In this document: one piece after another, positions 7,413-17,457 of the stretch
Layout: each line of letters starts with the position of its first letter
Position numbering within the stretch: the first letter of the stretch is position 1
Assembly (NCBI RefSeq): GCF_004770045.1
Contig: NZ_RQFO01000004.1
Coordinates: 930,001 to 994,000 of the forward strand
Direction of reading: 5' to 3'
Length of the DNA stretch: 64,000 nt
Source: Leptospira montravelensis
Lineage (GTDB): Bacteria > Spirochaetota > Leptospiria > Leptospirales > Leptospiraceae
The notes under the pieces: generated by a model
What the model saw: only the letters and a program-made list of their open reading frames with translations
Databases searched by the model: none
Told to the model about the DNA's origin: nothing
Program-made: the position numbers and the translations under genes

Positions 7413-10400
7413 TTAATTCCTCTTTTTTTTCGATTTTTGATTTGGTTTATTTGTTTTAGAATCATCTTCCGTTTGTGAATCGTGATGTTCTGCTTCGTAA
7501 TGTTGAGAATGTCCGTGAGTATCGTGAGTTTCTGAATCTTTGTATTTTTTCATTTCTTCTACAAAGTATTCATTCATTTTACGTTCCCTTTCCATTTGTC
7601 TAATTTCTTGTCTCTGTGCTAGTTTGACTAAAAACTCAAAGGCAATAGGAAGTAGAAAACGTGAAAGGATGGTCGCCACAAGAACCCCACCCATTACCAC
7701 TGTTGCTAGTGGTCTTTGCACTTCTGCACCCGCACTTGAGGCAATGGCCATTGGTAAAAATCCAATGATGGCCACAAGTTCTGTGGTCGCAACCGCACGA
7801 AGAGTATATACTGCGGCTTCCACCACAGCTTTCGATGGATCACGTGTGACTTTTAATTGGTCTTTGAGTGCGGAAGCATAAACAACTCCGTTTAACACCG
7901 ATATACCGGCTGCCGCAATAAATCCAACTCCTGCAGGAATAGAAAAAGGAAGACCTCTGATCACAAGCGAAAGGATTCCTCCCGAAAGTGACAATGGCAC
8001 TAAAATAAAGACTCCCAATGCATAATAGACACTTCCAAAAGCAATAAAGAGCATCGCAAAAATAATCGCACCTGCAATGGGAATCACTATAGCAAGTCTG
8101 TTCTTCGCACGAGTGAAGTTTTCAAACTGCCCACCCCAATCCACGTAGTATCCTTGTGGTAATCCTGATTCAATCGACTGAGTCGCCGCTTGGACATCAT
8201 TTACAAATCCTATCATATCTCGTCCACGAACGTTTACTTCCACAAGGATCCTTCGTTTCAAACCTTCATGATAAAGGGCAGCAGGTCCTTCTGTCATCGT
8301 AATGTCTGTGACTTGTCCGAGTGGAACTGTTCCACCAAGCTCCGTCATCACGGGAACGTTTTCGATCACACCAATGTCTGTTACGTCAGCATCCAAACGA
8401 ACAATCAAATCAAAGCGTTTGTAACCTTCGTAAACTTTTCCTGCATTGGCGCCCACTCTAAGTGTTTCAATGGTAGTAAGAATTTCTTCGGCACGAACTC
8501 CATACCGGGCCATGTTTCCACGGTTCATTTTGATTTCGAGAAGTGGTAAACCTAAAAGTTTTTGGACTCGTAAGTCAGCAGCCCCTTGAATTTTTTTAAT
8601 TTTGGAGGCATAATTGTCTGCAATGGATTTTAATGTCTTTAGATCATCGCCGTAAATTTTAATGACAATATCTGCTTTGGAACCGGATAACAATGCATTG
8701 ACGCGGTTTTCAATGGGTTGTGACAAACTGATGTAGGAAGAAGGAACACTGTTGTTCACAGAATTTTTCATGAGCTCCATCAGCTCCTCGCGGTCATGTG
8801 CAGAAACCCATTCCTTTTTAGGTTTCAATTTGACCATCATCTCCCCTTCTTCCGAACCAATGGGTTCTGCTGCCGATTCCCCCCGACCTTGTCTGGAAAC
8901 AACACTCATTGCTTCTGGAAATTTCAAAATCACCTTTTCCATTTCCAAATTCAAATCACGAGAGTGATTGATGGCAGTAGAAGGCAATCGTTTGATATCG
9001 ATGGCAATTTCACCTTCATCAATTCGAGGTAAAAATTCTGATCCAAGAGTGGATGCGAGCATAAACGATAACAAAACAACACCAATCCCGGCATAAGTAA
9101 ACTGGCGTTTGAACTTCATCCCATAGGTCAGAACTTCTGCATATTTAGTTTGAAACTTTTCCCAAAAGGCTGACTCATGTAAAATTGGTTTTTTATAAAT
9201 ATAGGACATTAGAGCTGGGAAAGTGGTAATCGAATAAAGAAGGGCTGCACCTAACGCAAAAGCAACGGTAATGGCCATTGGTCGGAACATCCTACCTTCC
9301 ACACCTTCCAGTGTCATGAGCGGTAAATAAACGAGTAAAATAATCCCCACACTAAACGCGGAAGCCCGCACCACTTTGATACAAGACTCCATGATCACTT
9401 CTTCCATCCCATCTTCCATGTCTTGGGCTGAAGTTTTCGAAAGAAGAAAACTCTTACGTAGTAAAAATCCATGAAGAGTGGACTCTAACATCACAATGGA
9501 ACCATCCACTAAAAGACCAAAGTCGAGAGCACCCAGTGACATCAAGTTTCCCACAATGCCAAAGGCATTCATTAAAATTGTGGCCACCATCATGGAAACA
9601 GGAATGGCAAGGGCAACGGCAAAGGCACCTTTCACTGTTCCTAAGGTTAAAATCAGACAAACAAGAACAATGATGGCAGCTTCCACCAAATTGGTAAATA
9701 CAGTCGAAAGAGTTCGGCCAATGAATTCCGAGCGGTCATAATAAACTTCGATCTTCATCCCTTGGGGAAGACGAGATTCAATCTCTTTCATTTTTTCTTT
9801 CACTCGGCTCACTACTTGAAGGGAGTTACTGCCGAGTAACATCATGGCAGTCCCACCCACTACTTCGCGTTTGCCGTTCATGGTACTCAAACCAAAACGA
9901 AGGGCAGGTCCTGTTTCCACTCGTGCAATTTGGCCCAGTGTCAAAGGAATCCCATCTCTTGATGTTCTTACAGATAGCCTTGCTATATCATCAATCGATT
10001 TGAATTGGCTTTCGCCTCGAATCACAAATTGTTCTTCACCCTTTTGGATGTATCCACCACCTAAGTTGACATTGGCACCTTCTAGTGCTTCCGTGATGTG
10101 GGAAAGAGTTAGATTATGAGATAACAGACGTTTGGGGTCAATTTTAATTTGAAACTGTTTGGCATCTCCCCCCACCACGTTTACATCAATGATTCCTTTG
10201 ACAGAACGAAGTTGTCTTGCCACCTCCCATTCCATCACCGTCCGCAGTTCTTCGGGAGAATGGCTTTCCGATACAAGAGCAAATTCATATATATCGCCTA
10301 GACCTGTGGCAATAGGTGAAAGTTCCGGTCTTCCATAGGATTTAGGAATAAAGTTCTCTGCTTGTTTGAGCCTCTCATTGACAAGTTGTCTTGCAAAATA

Positions 10401-10709
10401 GATATCCGTTCCATCTTCGAAGATAACGGTTACAGAACTCACACCAGTTCTTGAGATGGAACGAATCTCTGTGACTTTCGGCATCCCGTTAAACTCAAGT
10501 TCGATGGGGTAAGTGATAAATTGTTCTACTTCTAACGGAGAAAGACCAGGGACCGAAGTGACTGCCGACACCTGTACGTTTGTCACATCAGGAATGGCAT
10601 CGATCGAAAGGTGCAGCGCATTGTAAAAACCAACAATCGTGAGTGCTGCTGTCAAAACGAGGACTGTGGCTCGTTTATGAATGGAAAACTGAATGATTTT
10701 TTCTAACAT
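7413..10709 (-). CDS. czcA: heavy-metal RND efflux pump (CzcA/HME family)
   Basis: About 1098 residues from the ATG at 10709, preceded by AGGA at proper spacing; an ATG 30 bp upstream without such a site is less likely. It has twelve membrane segments in the RND pattern and two large periplasmic loops. The fourth membrane helix carries [14 protein letters not shown], matching the Asp/Asp/Glu proton and metal path of the Co/Zn/Cd branch of heavy-metal RND pumps, rather than the Met-based path of CusA. The last 40 residues are hydrophilic and contain six His ([16 protein letters not shown]), a likely cytosolic metal-binding tail. Substrate by motif: divalent Zn, Co or Cd (inference). Confidence 0.92.
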   Translation of the reverse strand: MLEKIIQFSIHKRATVLVLTAALTIVGFYNALHLSIDAIPDVTNVQVSAVTSVPGLSPLEVEQFITYPIELEFNGMPKVTEIRSISRTGVSSVTVIFEDGTDIYFARQLVNERLKQAENFIPKSYGRPELSPIATGLGDIYEFALVSESHSPEELRTVMEWEVARQLRSVKGIIDVNVVGGDAKQFQIKIDPKRLLSHNLTLSHITEALEGANVNLGGGYIQKGEEQFVIRGESQFKSIDDIARLSVRTSRDGIPLTLGQIARVETGPALRFGLSTMNGKREVVGGTAMMLLGSNSLQVVSRVKEKMKEIESRLPQGMKIEVYYDRSEFIGRTLSTVFTNLVEAAIIVLVCLILTLGTVKGAFAVALAIPVSMMVATILMNAFGIVGNLMSLGALDFGLLVDGSIVMLESTLHGFLLRKSFLLSKTSAQDMEDGMEEVIMESCIKVVRASAFSVGIILLVYLPLMTLEGVEGRMFRPMAITVAFALGAALLYSITTFPALMSYIYKKPILHESAFWEKFQTKYAEVLTYGMKFKRQFTYAGIGVVLLSFMLASTLGSEFLPRIDEGEIAIDIKRLPSTAINHSRDLNLEMEKVILKFPEAMSVVSRQGRGESAAEPIGSEEGEMMVKLKPKKEWVSAHDREELMELMKNSVNNSVPSSYISLSQPIENRVNALLSGSKADIVIKIYGDDLKTLKSIADNYASKIKKIQGAADLRVQKLLGLPLLEIKMNRGNMARYGVRAEEILTTIETLRVGANAGKVYEGYKRFDLIVRLDADVTDIGVIENVPVMTELGGTVPLGQVTDITMTEGPAALYHEGLKRRILVEVNVRGRDMIGFVNDVQAATQSIESGLPQGYYVDWGGQFENFTRAKNRLAIVIPIAGAIIFAMLFIAFGSVYYALGVFILVPLSLSGGILSLVIRGLPFSIPAGVGFIAAAGISVLNGVVYASALKDQLKVTRDPSKAVVEAAVYTLRAVATTELVAIIGFLPMAIASSAGAEVQRPLATVVMGGVLVATILSRFLLPIAFEFLVKLAQRQEIRQMERERKMNEYFVEEMKKYKDSETHDTHGHSQHYEAEHHDSQTEDDSKTNKPNQKSKKKRN

Positions 10710-10784
10710 AATTCCTATTTCAAATAAAAAACATCGCAAGAGCCATTAAAGGCTTCCGCTTCTAGACTAATCTACATGCAACGA

Positions 10785-11111
10785 TTAAGCCAAAACAGGA
10801 GGTGGGAGGTAAAGAAAGTGGAATAAGATAAGAATTTCATGAAAAAATGCAGGTTCTGTTGCTAGTGAGGACCAACGAATGACCGAAACCTTCACCGGCG
10901 ATTCGTCTCTACGAGAAGGAACCAATTTCAAAACCTGGTTGGATTCTTTAGAGGAAGTAAGAACACGAGTCGTTTCTTCCAACTCGTAGGATTGGTATTG
11001 AAAGTCCAAATCTTCGAGAGGAGAAACAAACCGGTCGTCGACCAGATTCAGATTGATGAAAACCGCCAAAAGCAGGATAAACCCTGACTTCCAGAAGCGC
11101 CTAATTTTCAC
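10785..11111 (-). CDS. small exported or membrane-anchored protein leading the RND operon
   Basis: 108 residues from a GTG with AGGA 7 bp upstream. The N-terminus (MKIRRFWKSGFILLLAVFIN) is a signal or anchor segment, followed by about 75 hydrophilic residues and a hydrophobic, Pro-rich end (FHFLYLPPPVLA). No family is recognised. It is the first gene of the czc cluster, 75 bp before czcA and directly behind a strong dyad, so a role in metal sensing or handling in the periplasm is plausible but unproven. The ribosome-binding site and position support it as a real gene. Its C-terminal region carries no obvious metal motif. Confidence 0.6.
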   Translation of the reverse strand: MKIRRFWKSGFILLLAVFINLNLVDDRFVSPLEDLDFQYQSYELEETTRVLTSSKESNQVLKLVPSRRDESPVKVSVIRWSSLATEPAFFHEILILFHFLYLPPPVLA

Positions 11112-11120
11112 TGTTTTTTC

Positions 11121-11149
11121 CTATTCTTGAGACCCAGGTTCAAGAATAG
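11121..11149. promoter_or_regulatory. dyad/operator or 5' hairpin before the RND operon
   Basis: A perfect 10-bp inverted repeat (CTATTCTTGA at 11121-11130 and TCAAGAATAG at 11140-11149) with a 9-bp centre. An 8-bp direct repeat AGACCCAG (11130-11137 and 11148-11155) overlaps it. It lies 9 bp upstream of the GTG of the first operon gene, so as RNA its 3' arm runs into the AGGA ribosome site. It could be a DNA operator for a metal-responsive regulator or an RNA switch. Confidence 0.6.
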
Positions 11150-11263
11150 ACCCAGAGACTCAAGTGAAAACCCCGGAAATATGAACTTTTTTTCATTTCC
11201 TTTTGATGACAAATACTTGTGTAGTTGCCAAAACTCGAGAGTCAAACAAGACTATCCCTACCG

Positions 11264-11584
11264 ATGAAAGACGAATCTATAGACACCATCATTAGCGACG
11301 ACATCACGTTTCGCGGAACCCTTTCCTTCAACCAAACATTAAAAATCAAAGGGCAATTCAAAGGCACAATCACTTCTCAAGGCAAACTCATCATTGATGA
11401 AACAGGCGACGTAGAAGCTGATGTAGAAGTTGGAAGCCTTGTGGTTCACGGAAACCTAAAAGGAAACGTGGACGCAAAAGATAAAGTTGAACTTAAAAAA
11501 AATGGTAAGGTAGTGGGAGATATCAAAACACCGGGACTCGAAGTAGAATTCGGTTCCAAAATTATTGGCAATTGCATCATGTAA
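11264..11584 (+). CDS. bactofilin family protein
   Basis: 106 residues from the ATG at 11264; an in-frame TTG at 11225 would add 13 residues. The body is a right-handed beta-helix of short repeats (FRGTLSF, IKGQFKGTI, IDETGDVEADV, GNLKGNV, GKVVGDI), the hallmark of bactofilins (DUF583/PF04519). These proteins polymerise without nucleotide into membrane-associated filaments and scaffold cell-wall or cell-shape enzymes. It is transcribed away from the RND operon and its last 13 bp overlap the start of recJ. No M23 peptidase gene, a common bactofilin partner, is adjacent. No strong ribosome site precedes either start. Confidence 0.88.
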   Translation: MKDESIDTIISDDITFRGTLSFNQTLKIKGQFKGTITSQGKLIIDETGDVEADVEVGSLVVHGNLKGNVDAKDKVELKKNGKVVGDIKTPGLEVEFGSKIIGNCIM

Positions 11585-13542
11585 CCAAGGTTCACTTCGG
11601 ACCATTACTTTCCGAAGTAAGAACCAAAGTGGATTCCAAACGCCCCCTCTTACGTTACTTAGTCGATAAAAGAGAGGGCCTTCGTAGCATTCATCCCAAA
11701 GAACTGCTCACATCCGATTTTTCTTGTTTGCACTCACCTTTCTCCCTTCCCGATCTTTCGACTGCTGTCGAACTGATTCTTTCATTTGTGAAAGAAGGAA
11801 AAAAAATCCTCCTCTATGGAGATAGGGATTCGGATGGAGTGAGTTCCACTTGTTTACTGGCTTTCTTTTTAAAATCACATCCGACCTTTTCTTCCATCAA
11901 TTTAGAAGTGATGGTTTCTTCAGAAAGTGATCCTTACGGTCTTTGTAAAGAAGCACTAACAAAAATTAAAAAAGTCAAACCAGACCTACTCATCACTCTC
12001 GACTTTGGATCAAGCCAAGCTGATGAAATCGAAGAACTTACGAAAACTGGAATTCAGGTCATAGTACTTGACCACCATGAAGTTCCTGTTCGTATCCCAA
12101 CAAACTGTGCTTTGGTGAATCCAAGAAGGACAGACTCCCAATACCCTGAAAAAAAAATCTGCACGGCAGTGCTTTCTTTCAAACTAGTCACCGCCATATT
12201 ATTCCGACAAAGTGATGAATTTGGAAAAATTTACAGGAAAATAGAATTAGAAGAAGGCGCTGGAAAAAAAGAATCCATTTACTTTCAAAACGGGATTCGA
12301 TTACAAGAAGAGACAACTACCTCACTACCTTTAGACGACTCTTCGATATTTCCATACCCTGAGGACTTTACCACGGCAATCCCAGTGGATTTGGAAAGAA
12401 AACTTTTCTTTTACCAATGTTCCAAGATCCCCGATTTTTTTACTGATTTGGAAGAAGAAACAGACCTGGCAGGAATTGGAACCATCACAGATATGATGCC
12501 TCTAGTTGGGGAAAACAGGCATTTTGTCAAACTAGCCCTAAACTCACTCACCAAACTCTATGTTGGTGATAAAAAAAGAAAAGGTTTATCGGAACTTTTA
12601 AAAGAACTGAAACTAAGCCCCCAAGGTGTTACCACAAAAGACTTAGGTTGGTCGATAGGTCCGGTCTTAAATTCGGCTGGTCGGATGGGAAAAACGGAGG
12701 AAGCAGTTTCTCTGTTATTATCGGAAACTAGTTCGGAAGCCAAAACCAAGGCCAAACAACTCCTTTCCATCAATGAAGAAAGAAAAGAAAGAACCAAACG
12801 TAATATGGACCGCGTCGAACGTTATTTCCTTAGAAAACCGGAACGTACCTCACACGAAGTCGTATTTTGTTATGAACCTGATATGGAACCTGGGGTCAGC
12901 GGAATTGTGGCCACAAGGATGGTGGATACTTACAAAAAACCTGCCATATTTCTTGCACCTGACAATGGTGATGCGAGAGGAAGCATTCGTTCCTATGGTC
13001 CCGAAAATGTTTTAGAACTATTAGAATCTCTCTCTGAACATTTCCTACACTTCGGTGGGCATCCGGAAGCAGGAGGATTTTCTATCAAAATCGATCAAAT
13101 CCCCGCCTTTGAATCTGCGTTGTATACGGCTGCTAAGGCTTGGTTATCCTTTGATAAAGATAAACCCAAAGTTCATTCCATTGAAACAGATTTTACCGTC
13201 CTCACAGAAGAAATCGGTGAAAGATTACTCAAAGAATGGAAAGACTTGGAACCGTTTGGCCAAGGAAATCCCGATATCAAACTTGCAATTAAAAATGCAA
13301 AAGCAATCCATCTAACGCCACTTAGTGGAGGGAAACACGTTCGATTCCATTTGATTGGAAGTGGTTCTTTAAAGTATATGATTTGGAATAAGGGAGAAGA
13401 ATTCCAAAAGTTTATGTCAGAACATGGAAGTTTTGATTTGGTAGGAAGTTTAGAAGAAAATTTTTACCAAGGAAGGACCACCCTTCAATTTATCGTTGAG
13501 TGGTTTGGGATCACGGCAGAAAACCCTGCCGTATCAAATTAA
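11572..13542 (+). CDS. recJ: single-stranded-DNA-specific 5'-3' exonuclease RecJ
   Basis: 656 residues as read from a TTG at 11572 that lies inside the end of the bactofilin gene; a GTG about 20 codons on is an alternative, so the start is uncertain. DHH phosphoesterase motifs are present: YGDRDSDGVSST (motif I), the DHH motif in VLDHHEVP, and the DHHA1 motif GGHPEAGGFSIK. A C-terminal OB-like domain follows. It degrades 5' single-strand ends in RecF-pathway repair and mismatch repair. It is about 80 residues longer than E. coli RecJ, mainly through a segment at about residues 215-280 between the DHH core and the AGIGTITDMMPL block. A terminator-like hairpin follows. Confidence 0.93.
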   Translation: MHHVTKVHFGPLLSEVRTKVDSKRPLLRYLVDKREGLRSIHPKELLTSDFSCLHSPFSLPDLSTAVELILSFVKEGKKILLYGDRDSDGVSSTCLLAFFLKSHPTFSSINLEVMVSSESDPYGLCKEALTKIKKVKPDLLITLDFGSSQADEIEELTKTGIQVIVLDHHEVPVRIPTNCALVNPRRTDSQYPEKKICTAVLSFKLVTAILFRQSDEFGKIYRKIELEEGAGKKESIYFQNGIRLQEETTTSLPLDDSSIFPYPEDFTTAIPVDLERKLFFYQCSKIPDFFTDLEEETDLAGIGTITDMMPLVGENRHFVKLALNSLTKLYVGDKKRKGLSELLKELKLSPQGVTTKDLGWSIGPVLNSAGRMGKTEEAVSLLLSETSSEAKTKAKQLLSINEERKERTKRNMDRVERYFLRKPERTSHEVVFCYEPDMEPGVSGIVATRMVDTYKKPAIFLAPDNGDARGSIRSYGPENVLELLESLSEHFLHFGGHPEAGGFSIKIDQIPAFESALYTAAKAWLSFDKDKPKVHSIETDFTVLTEEIGERLLKEWKDLEPFGQGNPDIKLAIKNAKAIHLTPLSGGKHVRFHLIGSGSLKYMIWNKGEEFQKFMSEHGSFDLVGSLEENFYQGRTTLQFIVEWFGITAENPAVSN

Positions 13543-13601
13543 AAAAAGTTTTTTTAAGCAAACGATTTAAATCTCTTTAAAGTTCCATTTTTTCCCAAAA
13601 G

Positions 13602-13631
13602 GAATCCCTTCAGAAAAGAAGAGATTCTTTT
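13602..13631. terminator. bidirectional terminator between recJ and mtnD
   Basis: Hairpin GAATC-C-CTTC / GAAG-A-GATTC with an AGAAAA loop (stem 13602-13611 and 13618-13627) and one internal mismatch. TTTT follows on the plus strand and an A-run lies before the 5' arm, which becomes a T-run for the minus strand. It sits between the convergent genes recJ and mtnD. Confidence 0.65.
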
Positions 13632-13636
13632 GTCCA

Positions 13637-14170
13637 TCAAACATTGATTAAAACTTTTGATTCATCCACATAAACAGGAGTCCATCCTGAATTGTCTTTG
13701 AAGTAACGAACCGCTTTGATTCTTAAATTTTTGTCGAGGGTAAACCAATGGTTGGTATTGGCAGGGATGGAAAGAAAATCACCTTTACTCACATGGACTT
13801 CAAATCTTTCTCCATCAATGATGAATCCAAAAATTCCGCTACCATCAATGATATAACGAACTTCTTCATCTGTATGGATATGTAGTTTATCAAATTTAGC
13901 TAACATGTCCTGGATTCCAGGAACTTCGTCATGCAGGACAACGAGGTCATTGGCTTTGTAACCATGTTCTTTCTTTAGTTGGTCAAATCGATATTCCAAT
14001 CCTGAGAGGACTTCCGCTTTTTCAGCGTCAGTTAAGCCCTTTTGGTCGAGGATGAGATCCAAAGTTTCTGGGGTTTTATAGAATTCATACACAAGACCCT
14101 TGGAAACAAGGAAATCCTTAATTGCTGAGGGATCCTGAAGAGTTCCTGACTTTCTTTGAATGGTTGCCAT
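13637..14170 (-). CDS. mtnD: acireductone dioxygenase
   Basis: 177 residues of the ARD cupin family. Metal ligands are all present: H97 and H99 in HIHTDEE, E103, and H141 in NTNHWF. It oxidises the acireductone intermediate of the methionine salvage pathway. With Fe2+ the product is the keto-acid precursor of methionine, while with Ni2+ the off-pathway products are formate, CO and methylthiopropionate. No other mtn gene is adjacent. It is a single-gene unit, separated from the nuo operon end by about 100 bp and facing recJ across a shared terminator. Confidence 0.93.
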   Translation of the reverse strand: MATIQRKSGTLQDPSAIKDFLVSKGLVYEFYKTPETLDLILDQKGLTDAEKAEVLSGLEYRFDQLKKEHGYKANDLVVLHDEVPGIQDMLAKFDKLHIHTDEEVRYIIDGSGIFGFIIDGERFEVHVSKGDFLSIPANTNHWFTLDKNLRIKAVRYFKDNSGWTPVYVDESKVLINV

Positions 14171-14261
14171 ACGAATTACCTACCTACGGACTACCCTTTA
14201 GATCCCTTTCTATGAATCAATTATTTTTTCGCTATCCTGGAACTAATTCTGTTATAGCAGA

Positions 14262-14280
14262 TTTGTTATTTTATAACAAA
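14262..14280. repeat. AT-rich perfect inverted repeat at the nuoN stop codon
   Basis: TTTGTTAT (14262-14269) and ATAACAAA (14273-14280) around a TTT centre; the nuoN TAA lies inside. It may be a weak 3' hairpin of the nuo transcript or part of the mtnD upstream region. There is no clear T-run. Confidence 0.35.
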
Positions 14281-15713
14281 GCCCCAGGTTGGAAAAAGAC
14301 CCAACCCACTGTGAAAAATAAACTCAAAAGAAATACTAAAAATCCAAGGGTTGGCATACTCGGAAGGTCACGGACACCCGCCACAGCACCCGTCTCTTGT
14401 TTCATATAAGATTGAATGGTGATCTTCATATAATAGTAAAAAGCCACACAAGAGTTTGCTACGGCCCCAAAAAGAAGGATTCGATTGAATAATAAATCCG
14501 ATTCGGCAATTTTTTGCAAAAGGAAAAGTTTAGTCCAAAATCCGATTAAGGGAGGAAAGCCAGCAAATGATAAAAAGATGATAGAAAGAGAAAGGGCCGT
14601 TAACGGATGTTCTGCGCTCAAATGTGCGATCCCATTGACAGTCACTTCGTGTTTGCCCTGCTCTAAATAAGAAATAATAGCAAAAGCTGCCAAATTTAAT
14701 AGAGAATAAGAAAATAGATAATACAAGGCTTCGAGGCCCGCACCGCAAGCGATCCCTGCCACAATATATCCGGCATGAGAAATAGAAGAGTATGCTAACA
14801 TTCGTTTGAGGTTTTCTTGTTTGAGTGCCACAATATTTCCCCAAGTCATAGAAACAAGAGCAATCACTCCCATTAACACTTTCCAGGATTCTCCCATCTC
14901 TCCCACAGGAATATGATTGAATAAAACAATCATTAGTCCGAGAGCCGATGCTTTTCCCGCACTTGCCATAAAACCAGTGATGGGTGTTTGTGCACCTTCA
15001 TATACATCCGGAGTCCAAGAATGGAATGGAACAAGTGCTGCTTTAAAAGACACTCCTACCAAAAAAAGCCCAAAACCTAACTTTGAAAAATTGGATTCAT
15101 AACCTTTTAGAAACAGACCACGAAGTGCTCCGTCTAGGTTAGTGGTTCCCGAACCTCCATATAAAAATGCAATTCCCAGTAACATAAACCCAGAGCTAAA
15201 GGATCCGAGTAAAAAGTATTTCATGGCACTTTCTAAAGAAGAAACAGAGGTCCGAGCCATTCCAATCATCACATAGAGAGCAAGAGAAAGGATTTCTAAT
15301 CCAACAAAGATCACAATAAAGTCATAACCTGAGGTAAGAAACATCATCCCCGACAAACAAAAAAGAAGGAGAGGAAAAAACTCAGGAAACAATGTTTTAT
15401 GTTGAGCGAGAAATGGTGGTGCAATGAGTAAAGTGATAAGACCAGCAATCAAATAAATTCCACTGAGCCAAACGGTAAGAGGACTTAGGGAAATTTGTGA
15501 ACCAAAAAATTTACCATACCCTGGAGATCCTGTTGTATGATACAAAGCGTACATGGCACCGAGAATTCCAAGAACCGAAAGCACCCAAAGTGGTTTGGAA
15601 TCATCCTCTTTAGGAACAAGGAACTGAACTACGAGAGAAAGTAAAGCCACTCCACATAGAATGAGCATGGGAGAGATTGCTATTAAATCATTGGAGGATG
15701 GAGTATATGACAT
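14271..15713 (-). CDS. nuoN: NADH-quinone oxidoreductase subunit N
   Basis: 480 residues with about 14 hydrophobic membrane segments. It is one of the three antiporter-like proton-pumping subunits of complex I. Family landmarks are GLEILSLALYVMIG with the key Glu, the AALVPFHSWTPDVYEGAQTP block and the LKQENLKRMLAYSSISHAGY block with Lys residues of the central proton path. It is the last gene of the operon, 3 bp after nuoM, and ends at an AT-rich inverted repeat. Confidence 0.96.
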   Translation of the reverse strand: MSYTPSSNDLIAISPMLILCGVALLSLVVQFLVPKEDDSKPLWVLSVLGILGAMYALYHTTGSPGYGKFFGSQISLSPLTVWLSGIYLIAGLITLLIAPPFLAQHKTLFPEFFPLLLFCLSGMMFLTSGYDFIVIFVGLEILSLALYVMIGMARTSVSSLESAMKYFLLGSFSSGFMLLGIAFLYGGSGTTNLDGALRGLFLKGYESNFSKLGFGLFLVGVSFKAALVPFHSWTPDVYEGAQTPITGFMASAGKASALGLMIVLFNHIPVGEMGESWKVLMGVIALVSMTWGNIVALKQENLKRMLAYSSISHAGYIVAGIACGAGLEALYYLFSYSLLNLAAFAIISYLEQGKHEVTVNGIAHLSAEHPLTALSLSIIFLSFAGFPPLIGFWTKLFLLQKIAESDLLFNRILLFGAVANSCVAFYYYMKITIQSYMKQETGAVAGVRDLPSMPTLGFLVFLLSLFFTVGWVFFQPGALL

Positions 15714-15716
15714 GGG

Positions 15717-17456
15717 TTAGTTTCCTATTGTCTCTTTTTGGATTGGTTCCAAGTCAAAATCGGACTCAATGGACTTTTCCAAATTGTCTAAGTTTTCATT
15801 CAAATTCGGTTTGTTTTCTTTCACAGAAAGAAAAGCAGGAAGTGCATATTTTGATTGAAATGACCCTAACCTTTCTTCAAAGGATAAAGGTTCTTTTCCT
15901 AAACTTGTATAATCAGAAAATTGACGGCTTACCTTTCCACCAAGGAAATCTTTTTGTATGTCTTTTCTTTCTGCTACGGATTGCACCGATGCTGAATTCA
16001 AATATACATTGGAGGAAGATTGCAAAATTTCTAAAAATGGTTTTGGATAAATCCCAATCCAAAAAATAAAGAAAACAAGTGGAGATAAAATTCCCACTTC
16101 TCTAAAGGTTAAATCTTTATATGGTTTGGCTTGGATGGTTTTACTCACTCCAAATAGGAATCGTTTTACAAACCAAAGTAAATACAAGGCGCCAAGCACC
16201 ACACCTGTGGCAGCAATGCCACCAAGCCAAATATTGGATTTGATGGCTCCCATAAGAATGAGAAACTCACCCACAAATCCATTGGTTCCCGGAAGTCCCA
16301 CAGAAGACAGAACCGCTATGAGAAAGAAAGTGGAGAACACAGGCATCTGACCGGCAAGTCCACCAAACTCGGCAATGTTTCTTGTATGAGCTCTTTCATA
16401 AATCATCCCAATCATAAGAAAGATCATACCAGTGGATATCCCGTGAGAAACCATCTGCAACATTCCACCCACAACTCCTTCGTTTGTAAAAGAAAAGAGG
16501 CCCAAAATACAAAATCCTAAATGGGAAAGGGAACTATAAGCAATGATACGTTTGATATCGGTTTGGACAAGTGCCGCCATCGAACCATAAACGATACCGA
16601 TGACAGCAAGGATCTGAACCCAATTTTGAGAAAGTAAACTTGGTTCTGGGAAAAAAGGAATACAAAAACGAATGAAACCATATGCACCGATTTTGAGTAA
16701 TACACCTGCCAAGTCCACCGAACCAACAGTAGGCGCTTGTGTATGAACATCCGGCATCCAAGTATGGAATGGGAAAAGTGGAATTTTGATAGCAAATGCT
16801 AAGAAAAAACTAAAAAACAAAAACCATTGGAGAGGTTCGGAATACATTCCGAGACTTGCTGTCGACAAAGACTCAATCGAGGTTTTCCCTGTTTTAAAAT
16901 ATAGGGTGAGTATACCACCTAACATAAACAAGGAACCAGCCATAGAGAATAAAAAGTATTTTAAAGCAGCTTTGGTTCTTTCTTCCCCACCCCAAATTCC
17001 AATCATAAGAACCATTGGTAATACCATAAGTTCCCAAAATACATAATAAAGAACGAGGTTACCGGCAGCAAAAACCCCAAGGACCGCTGTTTCCAAAACA
17101 AGTAAACAAATATGAAATTCTTTGATTTTCTTTGGAATATTGGACCAAGAAGCAATACTCGAAAGAAAAAACATAAAGGCAGTTAAGGCAAATAAAAGAA
17201 GGGAAATTCCATCAAGCCCAACATGGTAGTCTACACTCAGCTTGCCCGATAAAATCCAATCAGGAATCCAGTGGACAAATTGTAATCCCGACTTACTGGA
17301 ATCAAAAAAGAAAAAAAGACCTATAGAGAGGATGGTTGTAAATGCCGACGAAAGTGCTGAGATGACAACAACTGCCCCTACTCGTTTTTGAAATACAATG
17401 AGTAAAGAGGATAAAATTGGTAAAAAGATAATGATCGATAAAATTTGTTCCGGCAC
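15717..17456 (-). CDS. nuoM: NADH-quinone oxidoreductase subunit M, with long C-terminal tail
   Basis: 579 residues starting at a GTG with GAGGGG upstream. The antiporter-like core is clear (FWELMVLPMVLMIGIWGG, KIPLFPFHTWMPDVHTQAPT, IKRIIAYSSLSHLGFCILG). After the last membrane segment near residue 470 (FFIFWIGIYPKPFLEIL) the protein continues for about 100 hydrophilic, charged residues rich in Glu, Lys and Asn. E. coli NuoM (509 aa) lacks this. The tail has no recognised domain. The gene lies between nuoL (1-bp gap) and nuoN. Confidence 0.95.
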   Translation of the reverse strand: MPEQILSIIIFLPILSSLLIVFQKRVGAVVVISALSSAFTTILSIGLFFFFDSSKSGLQFVHWIPDWILSGKLSVDYHVGLDGISLLLFALTAFMFFLSSIASWSNIPKKIKEFHICLLVLETAVLGVFAAGNLVLYYVFWELMVLPMVLMIGIWGGEERTKAALKYFLFSMAGSLFMLGGILTLYFKTGKTSIESLSTASLGMYSEPLQWFLFFSFFLAFAIKIPLFPFHTWMPDVHTQAPTVGSVDLAGVLLKIGAYGFIRFCIPFFPEPSLLSQNWVQILAVIGIVYGSMAALVQTDIKRIIAYSSLSHLGFCILGLFSFTNEGVVGGMLQMVSHGISTGMIFLMIGMIYERAHTRNIAEFGGLAGQMPVFSTFFLIAVLSSVGLPGTNGFVGEFLILMGAIKSNIWLGGIAATGVVLGALYLLWFVKRFLFGVSKTIQAKPYKDLTFREVGILSPLVFFIFWIGIYPKPFLEILQSSSNVYLNSASVQSVAERKDIQKDFLGGKVSRQFSDYTSLGKEPLSFEERLGSFQSKYALPAFLSVKENKPNLNENLDNLEKSIESDFDLEPIQKETIGN

Positions 17457-17457
17457 C

